NCBI RefSeq assembly: GCF_000745895.1 | Contig: NZ_JQKE01000020.1 | Location: forward strand, 1-43,073 | From: Stenoxybacter acetivorans DSM 19021 | GTDB taxonomy: Bacteria > Pseudomonadota > Gammaproteobacteria > Burkholderiales > Neisseriaceae | Direction of reading: 5' to 3' | DNA length: 43,073 nt | Shown: positions 18,140 through 26,540 of the stretch, piece after piece | Numbering within the stretch: position 1 is the stretch's first letter | Layout: every line of letters starts with the position of its first letter | Notes under the pieces: generated by a model | Told to the model about the DNA's origin: nothing | Database searches by the model: none | The model's input: the letters and a program-made list of their open reading frames with translations, nothing else | Made by a program: the position numbers and the translations under genes

Positions 18140-18253
18140 AACTTATTTGGGCGGTTTAATCGGGATAAAATTCACGGCTTAAAATTGGGTTCGCACTCCG
18201 CCTATCAATTATTCCGCAAACGCGATTGCTGCGGGGCATATCAATACGATTAA
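18140..18253 (+). pseudogene. traU: C-terminal remnant of TraU
   Basis: The open frame before trbC encodes SHSAYQLFRKRDCCGAYQYD and a stop. A terminal tryptophan- or arginine-rich stretch ending in CC followed by a short tail matches the C-terminus of F-type TraU proteins, and traU normally precedes trbC with a similar short gap (17 nt here). An in-frame stop at 18137-18139 and the palindrome just upstream show that the rest of the gene is gone. Identification rests on a short stretch plus synteny. Confidence 0.5.
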
Positions 18254-18270
18254 AAAAGGCGAAGCGGCAG

Positions 18271-19020
18271 ATGAAACGTTTAAAAAAACAATTGAGATTA
18301 GTGGGATTAAGTATCGCGGCGGCAACGCTGGCGTGTTCTGCCTTGGTGTGGGCAAATGGTTTTGCCTCCGCGGATATGGAAGCGGCCAAGCGGCGCACCC
18401 AAGACACATTACAGCGCATTCAAGATCCGAGTAATCCTTATGTCGGCGATGAACGCTTCAGGCAGCCTGAAATTCCCGCGCTCAATCCCATCAAACACAG
18501 GCTGCCTGAAAGCCCTGATTACGGGCATGACAAAAGCGTAACCGCCGACCCCGCACGATTGGCACAACAATACCAAACCGTTATACCGCAAGCGATAGAC
18601 CAACCCACCGATTTCATGGTGTTTGTGTCGTTTTCATTGCCGGAAGCCTCCTTATTGCGAATTGCCCGTGAATCAAAAAAAGCCGGTGCGGTCATGGTGC
18701 TGCGCGGCTTTAAAAACGGCAGCCTCAAACAAACCGCTGCCGCTTCGGAAAAACTGGCTCAATTGGGCGGTGAAGTGTTGATTCACCCCGAATTATTCAA
18801 TCAATACCAAATTGCCGAAGTACCGACTTTTGTGCTGGCAAAAAACAATGGCGAGGGTTCGTGTGCCGATAACGAGGCCGGCAAATGCACTGCTGCTTTG
18901 CAATTGAAAGGCGATGTATCTTTACACGCGGTGTTGGAACGCTTCAGCCGTGAGCGAAACGGCGGCGAATTGGCAATTGACGCCGTATATCGTTTGTCCA
19001 AGCTGGAGGGCAGACAATGA
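18271..19020 (+). CDS. trbC: F-type pilus assembly protein TrbC
   Basis: A periplasmic protein of about 249 aa from ATG 18271, with an N-terminal signal (MKRLKKQLRLVGLSIAAATL ... ANGFA). The TrbC core is visible: DFMVFVSFSLPEASLLRIA, a GAVMVLRGFKNGS strand, and IAEVPTFVLA, a thioredoxin-like cis-proline region. F-type TrbC is needed for pilus assembly in conjugative type IV secretion. The upstream frame to 18226 overlaps the traU tail and has no better ribosome-binding site. The stop overlaps the traN start (ATGA). Two uptake words lie inside the coding region (about 18459 and 18500). Confidence 0.88.
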   Translation: MKRLKKQLRLVGLSIAAATLACSALVWANGFASADMEAAKRRTQDTLQRIQDPSNPYVGDERFRQPEIPALNPIKHRLPESPDYGHDKSVTADPARLAQQYQTVIPQAIDQPTDFMVFVSFSLPEASLLRIARESKKAGAVMVLRGFKNGSLKQTAAASEKLAQLGGEVLIHPELFNQYQIAEVPTFVLAKNNGEGSCADNEAGKCTAALQLKGDVSLHAVLERFSRERNGGELAIDAVYRLSKLEGRQ

Positions 19021-20339
19021 TGCCGCTCTGTGTCGGTTTCACTGAAGCGGCGGCGGTGCTGTTATCCGCTGCCGTGCTGTTGCTGCCTTTGCCGGCCGCG
19101 GCGGAAAACAACGAAATTAACATTCAAGGCTTAAGCGAAAGCACGCTCAAAAACGCACAGAAGCCCGAGCAATACCTTCCGCGCTACAACGCCAACCCTG
19201 ATTTTGCCGAATCATACTATGGCGGCGGCGTGGTTATTCCGACCGAATTCGGCAAAGACAAACAAGCGAAATGTCAGACCGAGGCGGCAAAAACCGATTT
19301 GTATCTGCGCCAAGAATGCGAAAGCATTAATTTCATTATGGCCCAAGAAGGCAAAGACCCGACCGCGACTTTATCCGCCAATGAAAAGCTGATTGAAAAC
19401 ATCTCAGCCATCGGCAAGCAACCGGGAGCGGCTTTAGACAAATTCCAATGGAAATACCCGCTCAATGCAGACGGCAGCGTCGGCAATATGGCCGGTACGG
19501 CTTGCCCGACCACCACGCTGACCGTACCGCAAGTGGATAAGGCGGTCAGCTGTAATCAATACATCGGGACGGAGTCATTTTTGTGCCGCGCCAATCTCGC
19601 GGTAACGGTTGATCCCGAATACAACTATCGCTGCACCCGCCGGCAATTTCAGTCATTCAGTTATGACTGTCCGCAAAGTTTAGCCGTATCTTGTGAGCCG
19701 GTGGTCGGTTGTGTGTTTCGTGCCGACAGTGTCGCGGCCGACATGAATATCAGGCTGACTCAGCACGGTGTCGGTGATGAGCTGACGCAGCAGCTGTTAT
19801 TCGGCACCATCGGCGATAATTACTGGACGGAATACGGACCGGAAAACGGGATTTATGACCGCCAAATGCGCTTTGAAGTAACCGATTTGAGCAAACTTGC
19901 CCGCTTTGAATTGGAGCGGGTGGAGTATGACGATTATTTGGTGGTGGAAATCAACGATACGGTGATTTACAGCACCGGCGGCGGCTTAAAGTGGCTGACT
20001 GTTGTCGTTGATGAGCGCGGTCATCGCATGGTGGTGGAAGTCGACGGCAATGTATTGCACGAAACCGAACGCATCAACCCCGATGGTTCCGTATATCTGG
20101 GTGATTTGGAACGCGGAGAAACGTGGGTCAGCCGCTTATCCATGGATTTACGCCCGTATTTAAAAACAGGGGTAAATCAAATCAAAACCCGCACCATTGT
20201 CGGCAACAAGGGCGAAGCCGCGCTGATTTTTTGGATTAAAGAGAGCTGTCCGCCCAAATGCAAGGATACCTGGACGGCAGATACACAGCGTTGCAACGCC
20301 AACAAAATCGGCGCGAAACAGCGAAGCCAAGGGGGCTGA
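19017..20339 (+). CDS. traN: TraN-like mating-pair protein, N-terminal half
   Basis: A 440-aa secreted protein with a long hydrophobic signal (about residues 8-28, ending PLPAAAEN). It is rich in paired cysteines from residue 165 on (GTACPTT, AVSCNQY, FLCRAN, RCTRR, DCPQS, SCEPVVGC), then a beta-rich domain and a final SCPPKCKDTW. TraN proteins are cysteine-rich outer-membrane adhesins that stabilise mating pairs. This ORF matches the first half of the long SXT/GGI-type TraN. It ends 2 nt before a second ORF that carries the remaining half with its own signal peptide. A natural split or an old fission are both possible. Confidence 0.7.
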   Translation: MMPLCVGFTEAAAVLLSAAVLLLPLPAAAENNEINIQGLSESTLKNAQKPEQYLPRYNANPDFAESYYGGGVVIPTEFGKDKQAKCQTEAAKTDLYLRQECESINFIMAQEGKDPTATLSANEKLIENISAIGKQPGAALDKFQWKYPLNADGSVGNMAGTACPTTTLTVPQVDKAVSCNQYIGTESFLCRANLAVTVDPEYNYRCTRRQFQSFSYDCPQSLAVSCEPVVGCVFRADSVAADMNIRLTQHGVGDELTQQLLFGTIGDNYWTEYGPENGIYDRQMRFEVTDLSKLARFELERVEYDDYLVVEINDTVIYSTGGGLKWLTVVVDERGHRMVVEVDGNVLHETERINPDGSVYLGDLERGETWVSRLSMDLRPYLKTGVNQIKTRTIVGNKGEAALIFWIKESCPPKCKDTWTADTQRCNANKIGAKQRSQGG

Positions 20340-20341
20340 AT

Positions 20342-22003
20342 ATGATTACCGGCTGCCTGAACAGGCTCAAAAAACTCATCAGTTTGATTACCTTGTTTGC
20401 CTATCTTGCGCCCGTGGCCGTATCGCCGCTGGTTTATGCCGCCGAATTCAGTGATTTACCCGATATGGGCTACACCGCGAGTGCCGACGGTACGGAAATG
20501 TGCAAGCCTGTCGGTAAGGTGTGTGTTGAAAAAGGCGGCAAACGCATGGTGGACGGTTTTGAGATTGAGCGCGATTGTTGGCGTGAAGAAACACAATACA
20601 CCTGCGTGTCAGCCAATCCGACCAACGTCTGTCAAAGTCTTGACTCAGAAAAAACGTGTGAAGCACAGATTAAAAATTGTCTTAAAAGCGATGACACAAC
20701 GGGATTGTGTTTGCAATACGAAATGTCATACAGCTGCGACAAGCCGATGATCGTGAGTACGGGAATCACCCAATTGCCCGGTTCGCATCTGATTACCACT
20801 GATTGGGACAACACCGCTTGCCGGGCGGCAGACAGCAGCTGCGCCGTTGCCGCCACAAAATGCGTGGAAGGGAAAGCCACCAAAATCATCAACGGCGTAT
20901 CCGTAACCCGCGATTGCTGGGCGGAAGAGCGTACCTTGCAATGCTTGGGCAGCGGCACCCAAAGCGATGAATGCGGCGAGCATGAACAAAACCCAAATTG
21001 CCGGCTGCAATCCGAAAAATGTACGTTTGCCGCTGATAACGGTGTCTGCCAAATCCGTGAAAAGACTTATACCTGTTCCAATGCCGATGTGGCGGGTGAA
21101 CATGAAGCCGACAGCTGTACCGATCCCGATTTTGCCAAAACCATGACCTCTATGGAGTTGGCGCGGGAACTGAGCCGCTTTTTTGACCCCAAAAACCAAC
21201 GATTTTTTAACGGCGAACCTAATTTCTGCTCGGTGAAATTAGACGGCGCATTGGACGGACTATTGGGCGGCAATTGCTGTGAAACCGATGCCGAAGTGGG
21301 CAGCATGAACGATTTCACCAAACAAGCCGGTACTCAATTGGCAACCAATTATCTGTTGCAAAGCGTCGGCAGTCATTACACCTTTTCCACGCTCACCGGT
21401 CAGGCAGCCAGCTATCTGGCCACATCAGTTACTTCTGCCGCGGGCTTAACTGCCGCCTCCGGCTATGTGGCTGCCGAAACCAGTATCGGTGCATTTGGGT
21501 TTACCGCAACATTCACCTCCAGCGGGTCAATTGCTTTTGCTTTTAACCCCGCCACCTTTGCGATTGCCATTGCCATTATGGCACTGCAAAACTGGCTTTC
21601 CTGCGGTCAGGCGGATACTTTGACCGCGATGAAACGCAAAGCAGGTTTGTGTGTCTATGTGGGCGCATATTGCGACAAAAAAGCACTGGGTGCCTGTGTC
21701 AAAAATACAGAAAGTCAATGCTGCTTTGTCAGCAAATTGGCAAAGATTTTTGCGGTTGAGGGCAGAAAGCAACTCAAGCGCGGCTGGGGTGATACGAAAT
21801 CGCCCGACTGCTCCGGTTTTTTGGCGCAAGAAATTGAAAAGCTGGATTTCTCAAAAATGGATTTAAGCGAGTTCTACGGCGAGATTGTCAGCAATATGCA
21901 AAACGTCCATCAACAAAGCACGGCGGCGCAGCAGCGGGCGCAAGAGAATGTACAAAGCGGCAGCCAGCAGCCCGCAAACTACTACGACCGCTATGGTAAT
22001 TAA
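20342..22003 (+). CDS. traN: TraN-like mating-pair protein, C-terminal half with its own signal
   Basis: A 553-aa product from ATG 20342 (strong AAGGGGG 8 nt upstream). A signal peptide (residues 1-33, ending VYAAEF) is followed by repeated cysteine modules (MCKPVGKVCVEKGGK, RDCWREETQYTC; then RDCWAEERTLQC), a GLLGGNCCETDAEVGS stretch, and a hydrophobic middle around residues 370-420. The C-terminus has LSCGQADTLTAMKRKAGLC and ESQCCFVSKLAKI, typical of TraN. The repeated RDCW modules suggest internal duplication. Expected location is the outer membrane, acting in recipient contact. Confidence 0.8.
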   Translation: MITGCLNRLKKLISLITLFAYLAPVAVSPLVYAAEFSDLPDMGYTASADGTEMCKPVGKVCVEKGGKRMVDGFEIERDCWREETQYTCVSANPTNVCQSLDSEKTCEAQIKNCLKSDDTTGLCLQYEMSYSCDKPMIVSTGITQLPGSHLITTDWDNTACRAADSSCAVAATKCVEGKATKIINGVSVTRDCWAEERTLQCLGSGTQSDECGEHEQNPNCRLQSEKCTFAADNGVCQIREKTYTCSNADVAGEHEADSCTDPDFAKTMTSMELARELSRFFDPKNQRFFNGEPNFCSVKLDGALDGLLGGNCCETDAEVGSMNDFTKQAGTQLATNYLLQSVGSHYTFSTLTGQAASYLATSVTSAAGLTAASGYVAAETSIGAFGFTATFTSSGSIAFAFNPATFAIAIAIMALQNWLSCGQADTLTAMKRKAGLCVYVGAYCDKKALGACVKNTESQCCFVSKLAKIFAVEGRKQLKRGWGDTKSPDCSGFLAQEIEKLDFSKMDLSEFYGEIVSNMQNVHQQSTAAQQRAQENVQSGSQQPANYYDRYGN

Positions 22004-22013
22004 AGGGGAAGAA

Positions 22014-22418
22014 ATGAAACAACGATTGAAAATCATATTGACCGCTTTACTTGCCTGTACGGCAATCGGTGCCGTTTCTGCCGAAACCTTTAACGGCGGT
22101 ATTCCCTTAAAAGAAACCGAAGCATTGGCAAAACAAATTATCCCCTTGCCCAAAGGCGACCCCAAACCCTTGCTTGCCCTGGCCATGCGCCACGGTGAAG
22201 CACATGGCCAATTCACCGGCAAGGCCGCTGCCGCCATGAAGAAAAAATTCGGGCGTGATATTCCGATATTTATTGACGCGGTCAAAACAGGCACACCGAA
22301 AGGTAAATCTGACTGCGGTGTGGTGCGGCTGACCTTTCGTTCTGATGACAAAAATGCCGCTGCCGTGCCGCCCGAAAGTGTGGACATTGAAGTGTGTCCC
22401 AATCGGGGCAAGTCATGA
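22014..22418 (+). CDS. Small periplasmic protein between traN and traF
   Basis: A 134-aa product with a clear signal peptide (MKQRLKIILTALLACTAIGA, cleaved near VSAETF). The mature part is basic (GKAAAAMKKKFGRDIPIFID) with two late cysteines (SDCGVV, IEVCPN) that could form a disulfide. AAAGGGGAAGAA precedes the ATG, and the stop overlaps traF. It is in the transfer operon and probably periplasmic, but I do not recognise the family. Confidence 0.75.
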   Translation: MKQRLKIILTALLACTAIGAVSAETFNGGIPLKETEALAKQIIPLPKGDPKPLLALAMRHGEAHGQFTGKAAAAMKKKFGRDIPIFIDAVKTGTPKGKSDCGVVRLTFRSDDKNAAAVPPESVDIEVCPNRGKS

Positions 22419-23239
22419 ATAACAACATGGACAGCAAACAACAAAAATGGCTGAATCGTATTGCGTGGCTGATTGTATTCGGCTGTTTGCTGTCGGTATT
22501 CAATGCCGCTCGTGCTGATGGCAATTGGTACAGCCAAGACGTGTGGCAAAACCCCGAGCGCGCTTTCCAGTGGTACCCGGACCCACGCGCCAAACAAACC
22601 AAGCCCGAAGAACAGCAACAACAAACCGCACCCGTTGCCAATGAATTGGTGCAGTTTGAATTATTGCAAAAGCAGCTGGACGAGGCGCGCAAAATCGCGA
22701 TTATGTCGCCCACCGAAGCCAATTTAAAACGCTACATCACCTTACAAGAATTTGCCATGAATCAATCGGCGGCATTCACCGATCAGTGGCAGCGGGTGAT
22801 TTGGCAAAATCCCGATTTGGATTACTCCCAGCGCGGCAGACCCACTTCCGCCTTGGCGATACAAAACTATGATGCCGCCCGCGTGAAAGACAAAGCCGCT
22901 GCCATACGCCAATTGGCGGCACAGCACGGCGTGTTGTTTATTTACCGCAGCGATTGCCCCTATTGCCATGCCATGAGTCCGATTGTGCGCCGCTTTGCCG
23001 ACACCCACGGCATCAAAGTGATGCCGGTGAGCTTAGACGGCGGACCATTGCCCGATTTCCCGCAGTTTTTACCGAACAACGGCATCGCCGAAAAACTGCA
23101 AGTGACCACCGTACCCGCTCTTTACGTTATGGACACCCAAACCAAACAATTCAAACCCTTGGGTTTTGGGGTTATGGCGGAATCCACTTTAGCGGATCGC
23201 TTTTTAACCTATACCTTGCCTGTGGGTGCGGTGTATTGA
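22415..23239 (+). CDS. traF: Thioredoxin-like conjugation protein TraF
   Basis: A 274-aa periplasmic protein. The signal anchor (residues 13-34, ending ARADGN) is followed by WYSQDVWQNPERAFQWYPDP, typical of TraF, and a thioredoxin domain with a CPYC active site at residues 181-184 and the cis-proline VTTVPALYV. F-plasmid TraF lacks the CxxC pair, whereas this one keeps it, so it may act as an oxidase or isomerase for cysteine-rich TraN and TraH. The start overlaps the preceding stop (ATGA). In the gonococcal island traH normally follows; here 3.8 kb of cargo comes first. Confidence 0.9.
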   Translation: MNNNMDSKQQKWLNRIAWLIVFGCLLSVFNAARADGNWYSQDVWQNPERAFQWYPDPRAKQTKPEEQQQQTAPVANELVQFELLQKQLDEARKIAIMSPTEANLKRYITLQEFAMNQSAAFTDQWQRVIWQNPDLDYSQRGRPTSALAIQNYDAARVKDKAAAIRQLAAQHGVLFIYRSDCPYCHAMSPIVRRFADTHGIKVMPVSLDGGPLPDFPQFLPNNGIAEKLQVTTVPALYVMDTQTKQFKPLGFGVMAESTLADRFLTYTLPVGAVY

Positions 23240-23335
23240 CTTTAAACGATTTATCCCCTTAAGCGGCAGCAGTGCGCCATGCGCCGCGCATATTCTTCAC
23301 TCAAACCACACCTTTACCAACGGCAGACCTTATGT

Positions 23336-23905
23336 ATGAACAGCCATCAATACCCACTCAGCCCCGAATCCTTGGAACGATTTTTTAGTGAATTGCCGAG
23401 TATTGGCTGGCGGATAGCGGTAACCGAAGAACAAAGAGCCGTATTGCATATTGACGGCAATACCCGCCAAAACAAATACCGTTCAGCCAGCACTCGCTCA
23501 ATCGGCGTGTTTCTGTGTCAATTAGAACAAACCGCTGCTGAAAACGACCAAGTATTTCCGCCAAATACCCGTTATCGAATGCGCCGTGAATTAATGCAAC
23601 AGATTTTCAGTGATGAATCCCTGCATTTTGAATGGGCGATTTACAGCCTAACAGGACAATTTTTGTTTTCAGTCGGCAATCGTGATGAAGGTCAGCTCAT
23701 TTGCCGCTTGTTTGAAGAAGAAAAAGGAATTTTATTGCAGTGTCTGCCATGTGGATACGAACAATGGCGAAACAGCTCGCCAAAAACAGCAGCAGATGTC
23801 AGACGTAAAGGTAAATTAGTCTTACCTATTGGTTTTAAAGAAAAATTATTATTTTACTTCAATGACTTGTTTTTTCAGCCACGTTGGAAAGACGCAGGTT
23901 TTTAA
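23336..23905 (+). CDS. Unrecognised 189-aa cargo protein
   Basis: From ATG 23336 the product starts MNSHQYPLSPESLERFFSEL. It is soluble, with no signal or membrane segment. It contains SIGWRIAVTEEQRAVLHIDG and a late KGKLVLPIGFKEKLLFYFND. An upstream frame to 23279 has no good ribosome-binding site. The stop lies in an 18-bp tandem duplication (CAGGTTTTTAAATACAG twice, about 23896-23931). It is the first gene of the block between traF and traH and has lower GC than the tra genes. No function can be assigned. Confidence 0.65.
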   Translation: MNSHQYPLSPESLERFFSELPSIGWRIAVTEEQRAVLHIDGNTRQNKYRSASTRSIGVFLCQLEQTAAENDQVFPPNTRYRMRRELMQQIFSDESLHFEWAIYSLTGQFLFSVGNRDEGQLICRLFEEEKGILLQCLPCGYEQWRNSSPKTAADVRRKGKLVLPIGFKEKLLFYFNDLFFQPRWKDAGF

Positions 23906-23938
23906 ATACAGCAGGTTTTTAAATACAGCAGGTATTAT

Positions 23939-24808
23939 TCACAAATCAAATGACTGGAATATCACCGGCTTGTGTTTAGCGATAATTTTTTCTGCAGAGG
24001 CTTGGATTTTAGCGATATCAATACCCAACTCTCGCTCTAATTGTTCAGTATCAGCAAGCAGAATATTGGCTAAAGGCATATGCACCAAACCGGTGCGACT
24101 GCGGTTAATAACAACCCATTCACCCACTTCAGTAATGGAAAAAGGATAAGCATGGCTGTCGGAGCAACCCGCAATCAAATCATGGCAATAGAGAATATCA
24201 GTAATGGCAATATCTTGTTTCAACGTAATGAGTGCGGGATAAATATTGTCCGGTGTGGATAAACTCAAATAGCTGTTCAATGTATCCATATTCAAAGGGA
24301 TAGACTGCGCACCAACAGCTTGATAAGCAAAATACCATTCAACTAAATTTCTTGCATAACCCGTTGAAATATTTTGATAAATTATTTTTCGTTTCAGCGT
24401 AATATGCTGATAAGGGTAGGCATAATTCAGTAATTGACTTTGAACATGCTCATACAATTGCCTCAGCTCAATGATTGCGTCGTCCCAAACAGAAGGATCT
24501 AAATCACGGTGCAGCTCAAGAATTTTGGTTTTGATGTCTAAGCCTTTGCTGTATAAATGCAGCTTGGAAAAAGCTCTGTCCGGCATATAGTAATACCGAT
24601 ATACTTTTAAGGCATCTTGTAATAAACAACACAAAATCAAATAACCTTCTGTTCGTTTAGAACTTTTAAAACCCAGTGTGCTGTTTGAGCCATTACTGTA
24701 CGTATGAAACGAAGACACATCGCCAATACAGGCTTGCAATAATGGATTACTGACCACGTATGGCGATGCGTGGTGGAGATTGGATAAATCTTCTGCGGAT
24801 TGTTTCAT
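23939..24808 (-). CDS. Unrecognised 289-aa cargo protein
   Basis: The product starts MKQSAEDLSNLHHASPYVVS. It is probably soluble and mostly helical, with ALKVYRYYYMPDRAFSKLHL and a long acidic C-terminal helix (TEQLERELGIDIAKIQASAE). It is transcribed against the surrounding tra genes, which marks this block as inserted. It is divergent from the 157-aa gene across 33 nt that contain an AT-rich palindrome (TTTAAATTTAAAAATTTAAA). No catalytic motif was seen. Confidence 0.65.
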   Translation of the reverse strand: MKQSAEDLSNLHHASPYVVSNPLLQACIGDVSSFHTYSNGSNSTLGFKSSKRTEGYLILCCLLQDALKVYRYYYMPDRAFSKLHLYSKGLDIKTKILELHRDLDPSVWDDAIIELRQLYEHVQSQLLNYAYPYQHITLKRKIIYQNISTGYARNLVEWYFAYQAVGAQSIPLNMDTLNSYLSLSTPDNIYPALITLKQDIAITDILYCHDLIAGCSDSHAYPFSITEVGEWVVINRSRTGLVHMPLANILLADTEQLERELGIDIAKIQASAEKIIAKHKPVIFQSFDL

Positions 24809-24841
24809 ATTTTAAATTTAAAAATTTAAAGGTAATCAATT

Positions 24842-25315
24842 ATGCCCATTTATCAACTCTTCGCTCTCATGAAGCATTGTGCCTTACGGTTTCAATACAC
24901 AGGCAGTCACTCCGATAATAAAGCCATTGATGATTTAAGTCGGTTATTGGGCAAACATCTGGGCATTGATGAAGTGCGTTATCCCGAGTTTGCCCGCGCC
25001 GTTTACCATGATTTGCTGGCAGCGAATCATGACGGCAACCGAGAGTTTTCGGATATGGCACTTTATGACCGGCAAAACCGCTTTTTAGCCGCTGTTCCCG
25101 AATTACCCTCTTATCCGGATTTTAGTGCAGTATTTCCTGGTTGTCGTACCTATGTGCGCCACAACATCAGCGAACAGGATTACACAGAATCCCAACGCCA
25201 ATGGGCATACATTAAATTCTGCTTGTGGCATGGTTACCACCGACGCCTGCGCCTATTTCTGCGCTGGCAGCAATGGCGCAGAAGCCGTGCCAATAAATCC
25301 AAATCAAGTCGTTAA
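24842..25315 (+). CDS. Unrecognised 157-aa cargo protein
   Basis: The product starts MPIYQLFALMKHCALRFQYT. It has an acidic middle and a strongly basic, tryptophan-rich tail (HRRLRLFLRWQQWRRSRANK). GGTAATCA before the ATG is a weak ribosome-binding site. Its 3' end overlaps the convergent acetyltransferase gene by 12 nt. The basic tail could bind nucleic acid or membranes; nothing more can be said. Confidence 0.6.
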   Translation: MPIYQLFALMKHCALRFQYTGSHSDNKAIDDLSRLLGKHLGIDEVRYPEFARAVYHDLLAANHDGNREFSDMALYDRQNRFLAAVPELPSYPDFSAVFPGCRTYVRHNISEQDYTESQRQWAYIKFCLWHGYHRRLRLFLRWQQWRRSRANKSKSSR

Positions 25316-25813
25316 TGCTGATCGCAACGGCAAGAACCACCGATTATCCTCAACCGCCCCCAACGGCATCAATCCAAAATGTTGATAAAATTGACCTGCC
25401 GCTTCATCAATGGCATCAACCACCAACGCATAAATTGCCAACTCACGGCTGACGGCTAAAATACGTTTTAAAGCATCTGCCAGCAATAATTTACCGATGC
25501 CTTTGCCTTGTACTTGCGTGGAAATTGCCAATCTGCCCAATAACGCGGCGGGAATGGGGTGGTGCGGTAATTTGCGCACCAGAGATTCGGGCAGTTCGCT
25601 TAAATCAATGGACAAAGACGATAAGGTGTAATAGCCCAATATGGTTTCAGGGCAATCGGCAGATACGGCAACAAACACGCGGCTGATTGAGCGTTTGATG
25701 TCTTGTCCGGCTTGTTTGGCAAGATAACGGTTCAAAGCCGGCACGCCGCAATCAAAATCCGTGCGCTTGTGTTGTTTTGCCAAAGGTTCAATGATTAAAC
25801 GGAAATCTGCCAT
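25304..25813 (-). CDS. GNAT acetyltransferase toxin (TacT/AtaT type)
   Basis: A 169-aa GCN5-type N-acetyltransferase. The motif is visible as LGRLAISTQVQGKGIGKLLL (acetyl-CoA loop Q/GxGxG/K), preceded by HKRTDFDCGVPALNRYL, the usual start of DUF1778-linked toxins. It ends with a YQHFGL strand. Family members acetylate aminoacyl-tRNA and block translation. It overlaps its antitoxin gene by 1 nt (TAATG), so the two are translated together. Confidence 0.9.
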   Translation of the reverse strand: MADFRLIIEPLAKQHKRTDFDCGVPALNRYLAKQAGQDIKRSISRVFVAVSADCPETILGYYTLSSLSIDLSELPESLVRKLPHHPIPAALLGRLAISTQVQGKGIGKLLLADALKRILAVSRELAIYALVVDAIDEAAGQFYQHFGLMPLGAVEDNRWFLPLRSALTT

Positions 25814-26103
25814 TAGTTGCTGTCCACGTGCTGCGCATGTTCTGATAACGCATTTTGCAAAGCCTGATTAAAGGTCAATGGTTGGCTGAGCGCGTCCAAA
25901 AACGCCTGAGCGTGTTGTTTTTCCAAATGTATTCGTTCATGCTGACGTATGCTTTTTTCGGCGTAATCCAAAGCACTGCTGACAATAAAATTGCTGACGG
26001 TTTTGCCCTCAAAAACAGCGGCGCGCTCAATGGCTTGTTTCACCTCTTGGCTTAAGCGCAGGTTAATGCGCTCGCTTTTGCGCTCAGATAAATTCATTTC
26101 CAT
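25813..26103 (-). CDS. DUF1778 antitoxin of the GNAT toxin
   Basis: A 96-aa protein with an N-terminal ribbon-helix-helix (ERINLRLSQEVKQAIERAAV ... TVSNFIVSSALDYAEK) that binds operator DNA, and a C-terminal toxin-binding tail. First gene of the operon. The divergent promoter region at 26104-26249 contains a perfect TTTTGGTG/CACCAAAA dyad and TGTACATA words that are candidate operators. Confidence 0.9.
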   Translation of the reverse strand: MEMNLSERKSERINLRLSQEVKQAIERAAVFEGKTVSNFIVSSALDYAEKSIRQHERIHLEKQHAQAFLDALSQPLTFNQALQNALSEHAQHVDSN

Positions 26104-26131
26104 ATTCCTTTATGTTTTTAGATTAAAATAT

Positions 26132-26219
26132 TGTACATATTTTTGGTGCTTATTAACACCAAAATACGTGCATAAAAACCCGCTTGGCAAGTGATCCGTT
26201 TTACATTACCATGTACATA
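26132..26219. promoter_or_regulatory. Divergent control region between two toxin-antitoxin operons
   Basis: It contains TGTACATA at 26132-26139 and again at 26212-26219, one near each operon start, plus the dyad TTTTGGTG-N8-CACCAAAA (26141-26164). The dyad lies close to the DUF1778 gene and is the best operator candidate for its ribbon-helix-helix repressor. The repeated TGTACATA may be a shared site. Confidence 0.5.
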
Positions 26220-26249
26220 ATTTGTAACACATTAAACCGAGTATTCTTT

Positions 26250-26540
26250 ATGTCTGAAGCCACTTTTACCTTTCGCGTTGATGACACCTTAAAAGCGCAA
26301 TTTATGCAGGCAGCGAAAGCGGCTGACCGCAGCGGGGCACAATTATTACGGGATTTTATGCGAGACTATACAAAGCAACCCACCGATAATAACGCGGCAG
26401 AACAAGCCTATTTTGCTTGGGTGGAAAAAAAGGTGCAAAAAGGCTTGGCGGATATTGCCGCCGGTAAAGTTTATTCCACCGATGACATGCTGCAACAGGT
26501 TCACGCTCAAATGCGTCAAGCGGCGAATAAAACCGCATGA
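26250..26540 (+). CDS. Antitoxin partner of the ParE/RelE-type toxin
   Basis: A 96-aa product from ATG 26250 (MSEATFTFRVDDTLKAQFMQ). The N-terminus is RelB/ParD-like (a TFRVDD strand then AADRSGAQLLRDFMRDY), and the rest is a helical tail ending in basic residues. The reading frame to 26184 extends into the operator region and is less likely. The stop overlaps the toxin start (ATGA). Confidence 0.8.
   Translation: MSEATFTFRVDDTLKAQFMQAAKAADRSGAQLLRDFMRDYTKQPTDNNAAEQAYFAWVEKKVQKGLADIAAGKVYSTDDMLQQVHAQMRQAANKTA

Noticed and set aside
17962..18159. A 65-codon ORF over the palindrome
   Set aside because: It consists of the translated inverted repeat and terminator; no start signal and no homology recognised.
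23896..23931. 18-bp tandem duplication at the end of the 189-aa gene
   Set aside because: A small local duplication at the stop codon with no sign of function.
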